A stretch of 64,000 nt of DNA, from the NCBI RefSeq assembly GCF_001045445.1, contig NZ_LFNF01000001.1, positions 558,001 to 622,000 on the forward strand, read 5' to 3'. Under the pieces are notes generated by a model, which was not told the DNA's origin, did not search any database, and saw only the letters and a program-made list of their open reading frames with translations. The first letter of the stretch is position 1. Every line of letters starts with the position of its first letter. This document shows, piece after piece, positions 43,734-52,745 of this stretch. This DNA is from Chryseobacterium sp. BLS98 (GTDB lineage Bacteria > Bacteroidota > Bacteroidia > Flavobacteriales > Weeksellaceae). Position numbers and translations under genes: made by a program.

Positions 43734-44447
43734 ATGAAAACTTTAATTTTCGCTGCCGGAAAAGGCACCAGGCTCAAACCCTTTACGGATCATCATCCCA
43801 AAGCCCTGGCCAAGGTAAACGGCATACCGCTTTTGGAACGGAATATCAATTATCTTAAAGGCTTCGGAATAAAAGATTTTGTGATCAATATCCATCATTT
43901 TGGAAATCAGATTGTTGAATTTTTGAATAAAAACAGTAATTTCGGATGCAACATTGAAATCTCGGATGAAACCGATGAACTGCTGGAAACCGGAGGCGGC
44001 TTGATTTTTGCTAGAAAGTTCCTCGATCACGGGGAAGATTTTTTAATCATGAACGCAGATATTTTAACGGATATCAATATTGATGATCTTGTAAAGTATC
44101 ACAAAAAGATAAAAGATTTTGCTACTTTAGCAGTTTCCGACAGGGAAAGCTCAAGAAAACTGCTTTTTAATGATGATATGGTTTTAAGAGGCTGGCTGAA
44201 TGTTCAGTCGGGAGAACAAAGGCTTGCGGAATTCAACAAAGGCTTTAAGGCACTTGCATTCAGCGGCGTCCACTGTATCAACCCTGTTATCTTTGAAAAA
44301 ATAAAGAGAACCGGCAAATTTTCTGTTATGGAAGAATATCTGGACCTGATGCAGACTGAACATATCCACGGATTTGTACATGACAGCATCCTGGTAGATG
44401 TGGGGAGACCTGAGTCTGTAATAGTTGCCGAAAAATATTTTAAATAA
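43734..44447 (+). CDS. Sugar nucleotidyltransferase, probable MurU-like
   Basis: 237 residues of the NTP-transferase family. The signature AAGKGTRLKPFTDHHPKAL is at 7-25, ETGGGLIFA binds the sugar phosphate, and NADILTD has the metal-binding Asp. MurU adds UMP to MurNAc-1-phosphate made by AmgK, giving UDP-MurNAc. The length and the AmgK-like kinase upstream fit this; a mannose- or glucose-1-phosphate enzyme is the alternative. It has no C-terminal hexapeptide domain, as expected for MurU. Confidence 0.82.
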   Translation: MKTLIFAAGKGTRLKPFTDHHPKALAKVNGIPLLERNINYLKGFGIKDFVINIHHFGNQIVEFLNKNSNFGCNIEISDETDELLETGGGLIFARKFLDHGEDFLIMNADILTDINIDDLVKYHKKIKDFATLAVSDRESSRKLLFNDDMVLRGWLNVQSGEQRLAEFNKGFKALAFSGVHCINPVIFEKIKRTGKFSVMEEYLDLMQTEHIHGFVHDSILVDVGRPESVIVAEKYFK

Positions 44448-44455
44448 TTTTGGAA

Positions 44456-45208
44456 ATGGAAATGGATGGAACCAGGGATGAAAGTTTAGTAAATCCTGCC
44501 CTTGATATCAACGAAACAAAACTTCACAATAGTCTCAGACAGAAAACCTGGGACGAAACCATAACCAAAGACAGCTGGATGGTTTTCAAAGTAATGGCTG
44601 AATTTGTTGACGGCTATGAGAAGCTGGCTAAAATAGGACCTTGTGTTTCTATATTTGGCTCTGCAAGGCTGAAGCCTGAAAGCAGGTATTACGAAATGGC
44701 TGTGGAAATTGCCGAAAAGATTACCAAACTGGGCTTCGGGATTATTACCGGAGGCGGACCGGGGATTATGGAAGCAGGAAACAAGGGCGCTTTCAATGCC
44801 CAGGGAAGATCTATCGGGCTTAATATTGATTTGCCGTTCGAGCAGCACTTCAATCCGTACATCAATAAATCGTATTCTATGAATTTCGATTACTTTTTTG
44901 TAAGAAAAGTAATGTTTGTAAAATATTCTCAGGGATTTGTTGTAATGCCAGGTGGCTTCGGTACTTTGGATGAGCTTACGGAAGCAATGACCCTGATTCA
45001 GACCAATAAAATTGGCAAATTCCCGATTGTTCTCGTAGGAAGTGAATTCTGGGGCGGATTACTGGATTGGTTCAAAGCAACACTGTTAAAAGAAGGAATG
45101 ATTGCCGCGGATGATCTTGATTTATATCGTGTGGTAGATACGGCTGACGAGGCAGTGGCTCATATTAAGGCATTTTACGATAAGTATTCTGTGAATGTAA
45201 ATTTCTAA
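44456..45208 (+). CDS. LOG-family nucleotide hydrolase
   Basis: About 250 residues of the LOG (lysine decarboxylase-like) family, enzymes that release the base from nucleoside monophosphates. Motifs are SIFGSARLKPES, GGGPGIMEAGNKGAF and PGGFGTLDELTEAM, the last being the family signature. ATG 44456 or 44462 is more likely than the TTG at 44450. It follows the MurU-like gene by fewer than 10 bases, so it is co-transcribed. A role in nucleotide salvage is likely; cytokinin activation is a family activity not implied here. Confidence 0.88.
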   Translation: MEMDGTRDESLVNPALDINETKLHNSLRQKTWDETITKDSWMVFKVMAEFVDGYEKLAKIGPCVSIFGSARLKPESRYYEMAVEIAEKITKLGFGIITGGGPGIMEAGNKGAFNAQGRSIGLNIDLPFEQHFNPYINKSYSMNFDYFFVRKVMFVKYSQGFVVMPGGFGTLDELTEAMTLIQTNKIGKFPIVLVGSEFWGGLLDWFKATLLKEGMIAADDLDLYRVVDTADEAVAHIKAFYDKYSVNVNF

Positions 45209-45266
45209 TTGGCATATTATTTGTGACCTTTATAAAGCAAGTATGATTGTAAATCTATTAATTAAG

Positions 45267-45737
45267 ATGAAAAAACTTTTATATATATCGGGAATTTTAA
45301 CATTTTTTGTGTTAATGAGTTTTATGTATGTAGACTTTTTCTCTTCAATGACAAAAGTTGATTATATAGATGGAAGCAAAACATTGAAGTTTACCACAAA
45401 AATAAATACCAACCATATTTCTGACGCTATTAAAATTAATCCCAATACAGCAGGATTTGAAGCAGAAGTAAAAAAATATGTGAACAATAATTTTGATGTG
45501 TACATTAATGGCTCTCCAAAAACTATAACTTTCACCGGAAGTCAGGTAAGCGGAGAAACTGTATGGGTGTATTTTGAAATCGGCGGCGTGTCGGATATCA
45601 GCACTATGAAGATTAAGAATACCATTCTTTTAAGCGCCTTTCCAAAGCAGTTCAACGTAGTGAGCATTGCTTATAAAGGTAGCCAGAAAGTAATGAATTT
45701 CCAGCGAGGAAAGGAAGTAAATGAAGTTTCTTTCTAA
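45267..45737 (+). CDS. DUF6702-type secreted protein
   Basis: About 156 residues starting MKKLLYISGILTFFVL (signal peptide or anchor). An upstream ATG at 45243 gives 8 extra residues before the signal and is less likely. The body has TKVDYIDGSKTLKFTTKINT and an Ig-like sequence, as in a small Flavobacteriia family of unknown function often placed before a metallopeptidase gene. Here no peptidase follows; a broken gene lies downstream. Confidence 0.7.
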   Translation: MKKLLYISGILTFFVLMSFMYVDFFSSMTKVDYIDGSKTLKFTTKINTNHISDAIKINPNTAGFEAEVKKYVNNNFDVYINGSPKTITFTGSQVSGETVWVYFEIGGVSDISTMKIKNTILLSAFPKQFNVVSIAYKGSQKVMNFQRGKEVNEVSF

Positions 45738-45760
45738 ACGGAATAATTTCAAAAATATGA

Positions 45761-45787
45761 ACCACTGCTGAAATGCAGTGGTTTTTT
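45761..45787 (+). terminator. Terminator after the DUF6702-type gene
   Basis: A perfect 8-bp stem ACCACTGC with GCAGTGGT, then six T. Confidence 0.87.
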
Positions 45788-45860
45788 GTTTTACCTTTAC
45801 CTGAATAGGCCGTTTTTAAATCGTAATGCTATTAATCAGGAAGTAAAATAATTTCATTCA

Positions 45861-46315
45861 ATGAAGAGAGAGAATAAGATTTTCTTAATCATAATAATCT
45901 GTGGTATAGGCTGGATCATATATTTTTAAAGTATAAAGCTATAAGCCCACCAACGGCAGCAATACTTAAAAATGCCAAATATACTGTAGGAGAAATAACT
46001 TCTGCTTATTATGGAGACAGAGCACGTAGAAAAGGAAATGATTTTAGATTTAAGTATGAGAAAGAAATCATAAATTCTCATCAAGACGGAGAGTTTGTTA
46101 ATGGAAGAAAGTATCTTGTTGTATACGATTCTACCAATATTAGAAATGGATTTCTCATACTAGACAAATTTGACATTACAGATTCTTTGAGTAAATATCA
46201 TATTTATAAAAATTATAATCATTATGATGTCGGATGGTCATTACCTAAAATACCATTTCAGTATGATAAAAGTGATATTGACTATGAGGTAAAAATGAAT
46301 CTTAAAAGTGAATAG
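45861..46315 (+). pseudogene. Frameshifted gene for a small membrane-anchored protein
   Basis: ATG 45861 opens a frame coding MKRENKIFLIIIICGIGWII, a single membrane anchor, that stops at TAA 45927. From base 45926, one frame back, reading is open without interruption for 129 codons to TAG 46313-46315. It encodes an ordinary soluble domain with TVGEITSAYYGDRARRKG and KYLVVYDSTNIRNG. That part has no ATG near its beginning. Joining the frames at the T5A3 run (45923-45930) gives one protein of about 150 residues. A one-base deletion in the gene, or a sequencing error at the homopolymer, is the simplest cause. The family is not recognised; there is no functional partner nearby. Confidence 0.78.
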
Positions 46316-46417
46316 TTCAGATTCGAAGAAACCTAAAATTAGTAACAGTCATTTTTATTCTTAAATTTTCTTTTGAAATGAGCTTCGATTGCTAAACTTA
46401 TTTTAAGACCAGGCAAA

Positions 46418-46445
46418 TAAAAAGGCCGTCTTTAAAAGACGGCCT
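46418..46445 (-). terminator. Terminator of the receptor/lipoprotein operon
   Basis: A perfect 10-bp stem AGGCCGTCTT with AAGACGGCCT and a 3-base loop; a T-rich tract follows on the minus strand. Confidence 0.87.
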
Positions 46446-46469
46446 GAATTTTAAAATATCAGATTCAGA

Positions 46470-47861
46470 TTATTGAACCTGGATATTGTCTAGTTGAACG
46501 GTTGTAGTTACACCACTTCCGTTTCCTGTATATTCGAATAAGATATATCCGTTTCCTGTCAATGTACTTGGAATAGTATAAGTTCCTGCAGGAGCTAATG
46601 TTCCGTAACCACTAGTCGGGGTCTGCGGAATGGTAAATGCAGAAGTAATATCCGTTTTCGTTGCAGCCGTAATATCTCCCAGCGGCGTATAATTGGTGGT
46701 ATAGTATACTTTTAAAGCATTTCCGTTCCAGAATCCAACATTCACATCAAATTTCAATGTATTTGCAGCTGTAAAATCAACCGGTACAATGAAGTAAGTA
46801 GTGTATGGTCCTGTTCCTGAATTGGCTCCCAATTGGATATATTTATTACCGCTAAACGATTTCAACTGCCAGTATCTGTTTCCTAAAAGCGGATCGTTGA
46901 TATACTTAGGGAATACTTCCAGATTGGCAGGAGTGGTTGCATAGCTTTCAAAGTTCTCAAGGAAAGATCCTGAATAAGTAATTGCAGTACCTCCTTTAGG
47001 CGGAGTAGCGTCTGTTCTGGCTCCTTTAAAGTTAATATCCTTTGTATTTCTGATAAGCATCTGCCATGTGGTATTATAACGGCTAACTACGAAAGTTGCA
47101 TCTCCGTTTCCTGTTGGTAATAAAGTAGCTCCTTCAGAGAAGAATGCAGAGTTTCTTATAGTAGTAGAATTTCCTGAACCATCTTCCAGTGTTCTGTCGG
47201 TATCTACCCCTGCACCCCCAACATAATCGATATAAGTTTTGTTTACAGGATAAATATCACCGATTGAAAACTGCGTGTTAGGAACTTTTACCAATGTATT
47301 GATGTACTGATCGCTCTTAGCTGCAGCAAGGTTAGGTAATTCAACCGGCTTAATGTTTACTACTTCAAGGCCGTTACCTCCACAAACCCCGGAAACATAT
47401 CTGCTTACCAAAGAGGCAGGAATTCTTCCGATAGCATAAGTAGGGTCTACAGAACCTATTTTTACAGTTCCTCTGTCGATACCCAGTCTTAATCCTTTAG
47501 CATTAATTCTGATGTGTGCACCTACAGGGAAATCTGCATAGTTACTTGATTTATCAACTTCAATCTGAAGACCGGCAGTAGGATTTTCCGCCTTGTCCTG
47601 GAAAGAAATTGTTTTGTAGAAATTTCCGCTTTCGTCAGAAGAAATTACATATCCGTCAAAAATCTGATCATTTGTGATCAAAAGATATCCTGTAGCCGGA
47701 GCCTGAGCTTTGAAATCTGCAAGAGAGATGTTTGGCGAAGGAAATTTGTTTTCACACTTAATGGGTGGTGTTTCCCACTCGTCTTTTTGTACACAAGAGG
47801 TAATAGCAACAGCGGCAAAGGCCACTCCTGTTACTAAACTTAAGTATTTCTTTATGTTCAT
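46470..47861 (-). CDS. DUF5689-type surface lipoprotein
   Basis: 463 residues with a signal peptide and a lipobox ending AITSC (about Cys23). An N-terminal DUF5689-like domain (about 40-275) carries ISFQDKAENPTAGLQIEV and GAHIRINAKGLRLG. A C-terminal jelly-roll-like domain has FLENFES and YILFEYTGNG and ends QLDNIQV. It lies 36 bases downstream of a TonB receptor and is surely co-transcribed. It probably binds the ligand at the cell surface, in the way SusD-like proteins do, although it is not a SusD. Ligand unknown. Confidence 0.87.
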   Translation of the reverse strand: MNIKKYLSLVTGVAFAAVAITSCVQKDEWETPPIKCENKFPSPNISLADFKAQAPATGYLLITNDQIFDGYVISSDESGNFYKTISFQDKAENPTAGLQIEVDKSSNYADFPVGAHIRINAKGLRLGIDRGTVKIGSVDPTYAIGRIPASLVSRYVSGVCGGNGLEVVNIKPVELPNLAAAKSDQYINTLVKVPNTQFSIGDIYPVNKTYIDYVGGAGVDTDRTLEDGSGNSTTIRNSAFFSEGATLLPTGNGDATFVVSRYNTTWQMLIRNTKDINFKGARTDATPPKGGTAITYSGSFLENFESYATTPANLEVFPKYINDPLLGNRYWQLKSFSGNKYIQLGANSGTGPYTTYFIVPVDFTAANTLKFDVNVGFWNGNALKVYYTTNYTPLGDITAATKTDITSAFTIPQTPTSGYGTLAPAGTYTIPSTLTGNGYILFEYTGNGSGVTTTVQLDNIQVQ

Positions 47862-47897
47862 CTTAATAATTTTTAAAAGTAGTTAGTTGTCTGGTTA

Positions 47898-50765
47898 TTA
47901 AAATCTAAACTGTAAATTCACAAAATATGATCTTCCCTGTGTGTACCAGTATTTCGGTGCAAACAAAGTAAACTCTCTGTCAAGATCCTGAGAGAAAGTA
48001 GGATATTTAGCATTTCTGGTCTGCTCGAATCCTCCTGTAATATACTTTCTGTTATCTAAAATATTATTTACGGTCGCAGAAATTAACACATAATACTTAC
48101 CGATTACCCAAGACTTTCCTGCATTAGCATTTAAGAAGAAAGAGGAAGGTAACATGTTCGGCTGTAAAACTCTTCTCAGTTCAGATTCTGTTAAACCGGA
48201 ATATGGTGTGTGTGTGTTATCATTCTGTACAAACGACTCTGTTCTTACCAATGCCGCAGGATCCAGATAATTTTGATCAAAATAGTTCCAGTTGGCACCT
48301 ACCCACCAGTATTTAGGGTTATTGTAACGGAAACCTAAAGAGAATGCCTGCTGAGGAGTTCCTCCCTGACGGTAATCTGTAATATATGCTTTGCCTAGAC
48401 TTGCGTAAGGAAGCCCATTGGCAAATGCACCCACAGCGTCTGAAGCAAAATAAGTCATTGGATCATTCTTATAAGTATACTGTCCGATACTTGCCAGACC
48501 TTGTAGAGATAAAGTAGGTAATACCTTCACATCAACCCCCAGTTCCAAGCCCATGTTTCTTTTCTTCACATCCGTCATAATCTGAGAAACAAATGCACTC
48601 TGAACGTTGGTTTGGTTACCGTCCGCATCAACACCGTTCAACGGAAGACCATCAGCGAAGAATCTTTGAACGGTAGTTTCGTTATCCGTATCCACCAAAT
48701 AACCTGTCAATCTCAATTTCAGAAATGGAGAGGAAATAACGTAGCTAAGGTCATTGGCATTTACTACCATATTTTTTACTCCCGGAGCTACGGATCCGTT
48801 TACTCTCGGATTAACGAATAAATCTTCTAAATAAGGAGCCTGAGAATAATAAGCACCATTATAAACCAGGAAGTTTCTTCCGTTTAGCTTATAGATAACC
48901 TGTCCTTTCAGACCGTAGTTCCAGTAGTTATAATCTGCTCCTTTTCCGTAAGAGTCTTTGTATAAGTAATGTTTAAACAAACCTTCTCTGTTGGAAGATG
49001 AATATCCTGCCATAGCAGAAACAAATACATCAAACTTTCCGGTTGAGAATTTCAGTCCCGGGTTCACTTTCACTTCCTGTCTTCTGAAGATGTAGTCATA
49101 ACCCATTTTGTCGCCTACTCTTTTTGCTACATTATCTTCACCTTCATTAAATAAACCTGATTTTCCCGGCTGGTTGGTAGCCGCAAACGGGTCTCTGTTC
49201 AGTACAAAATCAGCTCCCAAAAGGTCATTGACTTCTCTGTATTGCTCAGAATAGTAGTTTTGATAAGATACGTTTAATAAGAATTTAGTCGTATCGGTAA
49301 AATTATGGATAAAGTGTGTTGCAGCATTCCAGATTTTATCATCGCTTACATCATTGACCATATAATATAAAGCTCTTTTACCGGTTTGTCCATAATAGGT
49401 TCCCGGAGCCTGCTGCATATTTCTTCTGTAAAGCTTATCCCAATCCAGCTGAGTAACGCTTGTATCTCCTGACTGCCAGGCTGCCAGAGCTGTTCTGTAA
49501 GCATCCTGCGCTGTAGTCGTTGTTCCATCAGGATTGGTAACGGAAGCATTAGGATCTAAAGAATCGTAATAGCTTGGTAAGTTTCTGTAATAGGTAGGAG
49601 ACGGATTCTGAACATTCTGCCAGTCTAAACGGGATCCTTTGTCTTTCCCGAACTGATAAGAAACAGATGTCCAAAGATTTGATTTTTTATTGATTTTCCA
49701 GAAATCCTGAATCTGGAAGATCGGCTGGAAACCTTTTCTTACCCTTTCACTTCTCTGCTCTCCGTCCTGATATCCCCAATAAGAATTATAATGTACCCCT
49801 CTGTAATCATATACTTCCTGGGTGCTTGGGCTTGAAGTGGATCTTCTGTAAGGCGCTCCGATAAAGTTGAATGTCATTGAATGCTTGTCACTAAACTTTT
49901 TCTCAATTCCTAAATAAGCTCCGTAAGCATCGTAGAAAGTTCCGTCCTGGATTCCTTCTTCTGCCCATCTTCTTGCTCCCATTACAGTAAACGCCCATCC
50001 GGATTTGCTCATTCCTGAGCTGTATCTTAAAGAAGTTCTGTTTCTGTAATTTCTATTGGTTAAAGACTGAGTAAACTGAAAACCTTTTCTGTACTCACTG
50101 GCTTTTGTATTTTTATAAACAACCGAACTGTTTCCACCAAATGCGTATTCAGACGGAGAATGGTTGGATGAGATTTCAGGGTATCTTGTAATCTCATTAA
50201 GACCACCCCAATTTCCGAAATCAACATTCCCGTTATCAGATTTTACCATGGAAACACCATTAAGCATGGTCTCTCCCATTCTTCCGTCAATCCCTCTTGG
50301 ACGGAACCAATAGAATCCTAAATCAAATGCGGCGATTCTGCTGAAAATGTCCTGAGACGACTGCAGCAAACCTACCGTAGATGCCTGCCCACTATTGCTG
50401 TCTTCATCATCACCATCACTATCAATAATGGCTAATCCCTGATCTGCACTTGTAAGTGCAGAATATAGAGTAATGGCCCCTAGATCCTTTCTCTTCTCAT
50501 TGGCTACATCAAACTCCATTACTTTTGTTTCGTAATTCGGCTTTGTAATCACAATTTGGTAATGTCCCGGTTGTAGATCCACAAATTGGAAATATCCAAT
50601 TTTGTCAGCCGTTACATCATTTTCGCTCCCTTTAAGATCTACTTCCGCCTTTTCAACAGGCTTTCCCTCGGCATCCTTAAGATACGCAAACACAGTAGTC
50701 TGCGCAAAATAGAATGAGGCAGGAAGTAAAGTAAATAAAGAGACTAATGATAGTTTTTTAATCAT
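47898..50765 (-). CDS. TonB-dependent receptor with N-terminal carboxypeptidase-like domain
   Basis: 955 residues from ATG 50765. The signal peptide MIKKLSLVSLFTLLPASFYFAQ is followed by a CarboxypepD-reg-like beta domain (about 25-110, KDAEGKPVEKAEVDL), a diverged plug region with FRPRGIDGRMGETMLNGV, and a barrel ending YFVNLQFRF. A frame start at 50840 would lie upstream of the inferred transcription start and bury the signal, so it was rejected. It forms an operon with the DUF5689 lipoprotein and faces a secreted endonuclease/phosphatase gene. Uptake of a nucleotide or phosphorylated ligand is inference. Confidence 0.9.
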   Translation of the reverse strand: MIKKLSLVSLFTLLPASFYFAQTTVFAYLKDAEGKPVEKAEVDLKGSENDVTADKIGYFQFVDLQPGHYQIVITKPNYETKVMEFDVANEKRKDLGAITLYSALTSADQGLAIIDSDGDDEDSNSGQASTVGLLQSSQDIFSRIAAFDLGFYWFRPRGIDGRMGETMLNGVSMVKSDNGNVDFGNWGGLNEITRYPEISSNHSPSEYAFGGNSSVVYKNTKASEYRKGFQFTQSLTNRNYRNRTSLRYSSGMSKSGWAFTVMGARRWAEEGIQDGTFYDAYGAYLGIEKKFSDKHSMTFNFIGAPYRRSTSSPSTQEVYDYRGVHYNSYWGYQDGEQRSERVRKGFQPIFQIQDFWKINKKSNLWTSVSYQFGKDKGSRLDWQNVQNPSPTYYRNLPSYYDSLDPNASVTNPDGTTTTAQDAYRTALAAWQSGDTSVTQLDWDKLYRRNMQQAPGTYYGQTGKRALYYMVNDVSDDKIWNAATHFIHNFTDTTKFLLNVSYQNYYSEQYREVNDLLGADFVLNRDPFAATNQPGKSGLFNEGEDNVAKRVGDKMGYDYIFRRQEVKVNPGLKFSTGKFDVFVSAMAGYSSSNREGLFKHYLYKDSYGKGADYNYWNYGLKGQVIYKLNGRNFLVYNGAYYSQAPYLEDLFVNPRVNGSVAPGVKNMVVNANDLSYVISSPFLKLRLTGYLVDTDNETTVQRFFADGLPLNGVDADGNQTNVQSAFVSQIMTDVKKRNMGLELGVDVKVLPTLSLQGLASIGQYTYKNDPMTYFASDAVGAFANGLPYASLGKAYITDYRQGGTPQQAFSLGFRYNNPKYWWVGANWNYFDQNYLDPAALVRTESFVQNDNTHTPYSGLTESELRRVLQPNMLPSSFFLNANAGKSWVIGKYYVLISATVNNILDNRKYITGGFEQTRNAKYPTFSQDLDREFTLFAPKYWYTQGRSYFVNLQFRF

Positions 50766-50827
50766 GAGTATATTATTTTTTTTAATACTTTTCTTCTTAA
50801 TTCTCAACAGTTTAAAAGTTGGGGGCA

Positions 50828-50856
50828 CAAATTTAATCAAAATTTGGAATTTCCAA
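50828..50856 (-). promoter_or_regulatory. Promoter of the receptor/DUF5689 operon
   Basis: On the minus strand, TTG (plus 50854-50856), an 18-base spacer, then TAAATTTG (plus 50828-50835). Transcription would start near 50821, which supports the ATG at 50765. Confidence 0.6.
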
Positions 50857-51011
50857 TTTTTTTAACCTTATTTTTTCTTAACATTGCAATCTTTTATGAT
50901 TCATTATATAAGAGAATTGTTTTATCTTGTTTTAAATTTACAAATATTTAAAATGCATTGAATTAAAAAAAGGTAAATTTGTCGTTTAAATAATTTTAAT
51001 ACTTCTAAAGG

Positions 51012-52199
51012 ATGAAGAGATTTATGAGTTTTATGGCTGTTATTTTTTCAATAATGGCTTTTACACAACAAGGGAAGCTTAGAAAAGTGGCTACTGTTGG
51101 CTTTTTGAATGTAGAAAACCTTTGGGACACTATCCGTTCTGCAGATTATATTGATGGTACTAAAGACATTAGCAATCCTGCCTTCCACAGAAGTATCCCG
51201 CTTGATTCTATTAAATTTTTAGAGGCTGAAAAGCATGACGGTCCATGGAGCGACGGCGCTTTAAAAGGTAAAAAAGCAGTAAGATACCAAAGCGGATCAG
51301 ATGAATTTACACCCAACAGTGCAAAAAACTATAACACTAAAGTGTATAAGGCAAAACTTGCCAATGAGGCCAAAGTAATTTCTGAAATGGGTGCGCAGTA
51401 TACCAAAACAGCACCTGCAGTAGTGGGACTTATTGAGGTAGAAAACAGACAGGTTATTGAAGATCTTGTTAAGCAGCCTGCTCTTGCCAAATACGACTAC
51501 GGAATTATCCATTACAATTCTTATGATTACAGGGGAATTGATGTTGCTTTAATTTATCAGAAAAGAAGATTTACCCCGACCAATTCATTGAAAAAAGAAC
51601 TGAAAATTTTCGGTGATGATGGCAAAAGAGAATACACAAGAGATATTTTGGTGGTAACCGGATTCCTGGATAACGAAAAGGTAGCATTTTTCATGAATCA
51701 CTGGCCTTCAAGAAGAGGTGGTGAAGCCGTTTCATTACCGAAAAGAAATGCAGCTGCCGCTTTATTGAAGCAGCAGATGGACAGCATAAGAACATTGGAC
51801 CCTTCTACAAAACTTTTTGCAATGGGTGACTTTAATGATGATCCTGTAAGCGCAAGTTTAAAGAATTATTTAAAAGCTGTAGCAAGCCCTAAAGATCTGA
51901 GCGAAACGACACCTTACCTCAACTTAATGTATCCTCTGTATAAAAAAGGGATTGCTTCGCTGGCTTACCAGGATGCCCCCAACTTATTTGACCAGATCAT
52001 TGTTTCTAAAAATCTAATGTCTGACCAGGTAACAAAAGAATATTCAGTATATAAAGCAGAAATCTTTGCTCCACCTTATCTGGTGAACAAAGAAGGAAGC
52101 TACAGAGGCTATCCTTTCAGGTCCTGGAACGGGGACCAGTTTACTGGAGGATACAGTGACCACTTCCCGGCATTCGTGATTCTTCAGAAAGAACCATAA
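51012..52199 (+). CDS. Secreted endonuclease/exonuclease/phosphatase-family enzyme
   Basis: 395 residues. A signal peptide ends near AFTQQ. The EEP fold follows with catalytic motifs GFLNVENLWD, VGLIEVENR (metal-binding Glu), YRGIDVALIY, NHWPSRRGG, MGDFNDDP and YSDHFPAFV (the terminal catalytic Asp-His). Such secreted enzymes cut DNA, RNA or phosphodiesters outside the cytoplasm. It is divergent from the TonB receptor/DUF5689 operon, suggesting scavenging of nucleic acid or organic phosphate; this is inference. A TAAATTTG -7 element is at 50974-50981. Confidence 0.9.
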   Translation: MKRFMSFMAVIFSIMAFTQQGKLRKVATVGFLNVENLWDTIRSADYIDGTKDISNPAFHRSIPLDSIKFLEAEKHDGPWSDGALKGKKAVRYQSGSDEFTPNSAKNYNTKVYKAKLANEAKVISEMGAQYTKTAPAVVGLIEVENRQVIEDLVKQPALAKYDYGIIHYNSYDYRGIDVALIYQKRRFTPTNSLKKELKIFGDDGKREYTRDILVVTGFLDNEKVAFFMNHWPSRRGGEAVSLPKRNAAAALLKQQMDSIRTLDPSTKLFAMGDFNDDPVSASLKNYLKAVASPKDLSETTPYLNLMYPLYKKGIASLAYQDAPNLFDQIIVSKNLMSDQVTKEYSVYKAEIFAPPYLVNKEGSYRGYPFRSWNGDQFTGGYSDHFPAFVILQKEP

Positions 52200-52210
52200 A
52201 AAATTAACTT

Positions 52211-52238
52211 AGGCACTCATTTTGAGTGCTTATTTATT
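52211..52238 (+). terminator. Weak terminator after the endonuclease/phosphatase gene
   Basis: GCACTCA pairs with TGAGTGC around TTT, followed by a broken T tract. Confidence 0.65.
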
Positions 52239-52253
52239 ATACAATGCTTTGTT

Positions 52254-52673
52254 ATGAAAAATCTTATTCTACTGTTTTTCTTCGCTTTAATTCCTTTAAG
52301 CTGTTTTTCCCAGGACAGCACCAAGAAGGAAGAAGAAAAATCGGAAATGAAACCTTCTAAAAATGAAGACGGAGAATGGGACCTTACCGTGATCGATACC
52401 CAATTCGACTATTTTCTGAATGCTGTGGCTAAACCTATAAGCCAATATTCAGAATCTTATCTGAAAACCAAAAACGCATTCCTTGTTTCCGAATGGAACT
52501 CTTATTATCATTCAGGAAGATACCGGAATATTATAGAATCAGGAATAGATTACGATCCGAAAGAGAATTATGGAATTAAGTTCGAGTACAAGCTTTATCA
52601 GGTTTTTGCTTATGTAAGCTGGAAATACGGACTGAAAATGAACGGGCTTTCCGGAAGTGATGCCATGAGATAA
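52254..52673 (+). CDS. DUF6146-type secreted protein
   Basis: 139 residues with signal peptide MKNLILLFFFALIPLSCFSQ and a charged linker. The family core follows: EWDLTVIDTQFDYFL, YSESYLKTKNAFLVSEWN and NYGIKFEYKLYQVF, as seen in Bacteroidota proteins of unknown function. There is a Cys before the cleavage site but the lipobox is poor (PLSC), so it is probably not a lipoprotein. It is monocistronic. Confidence 0.8.
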   Translation: MKNLILLFFFALIPLSCFSQDSTKKEEEKSEMKPSKNEDGEWDLTVIDTQFDYFLNAVAKPISQYSESYLKTKNAFLVSEWNSYYHSGRYRNIIESGIDYDPKENYGIKFEYKLYQVFAYVSWKYGLKMNGLSGSDAMR

Positions 52674-52693
52674 TAACTTTCTTAAACCAAAAT

Positions 52694-52730
52694 AAAAAGG
52701 TTCAGAATTTCTTCTGAACCTTTTTATTTT
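52694..52730. terminator. Bidirectional terminator between DUF6146 and sod
   Basis: The stem AAAAAGGTTCAGAA with TTCTGAACCTTTTT is followed by T on both strands; the neighbouring genes converge. Confidence 0.88.
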
Positions 52731-52745
52731 TATAATAGCTGAAAA

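Noticed and set aside
45921..45931. Programmed -1 frameshift as explanation for the split gene at 45861.
   Set aside because: TTTTTAA does not follow the X-XXY-YYZ slippery pattern in the reading frame of the upstream part, and no clear downstream structure is seen.
46470..50765. SusC/SusD polysaccharide utilisation pair.
   Set aside because: The lipoprotein shows DUF5689-like motifs, not SusD motifs, and no glycan-degrading enzyme is near.
50765..50840. N-terminal extension of 25 residues for the TonB receptor.
   Set aside because: It would place the signal peptide internally and starts upstream of the inferred transcription start.
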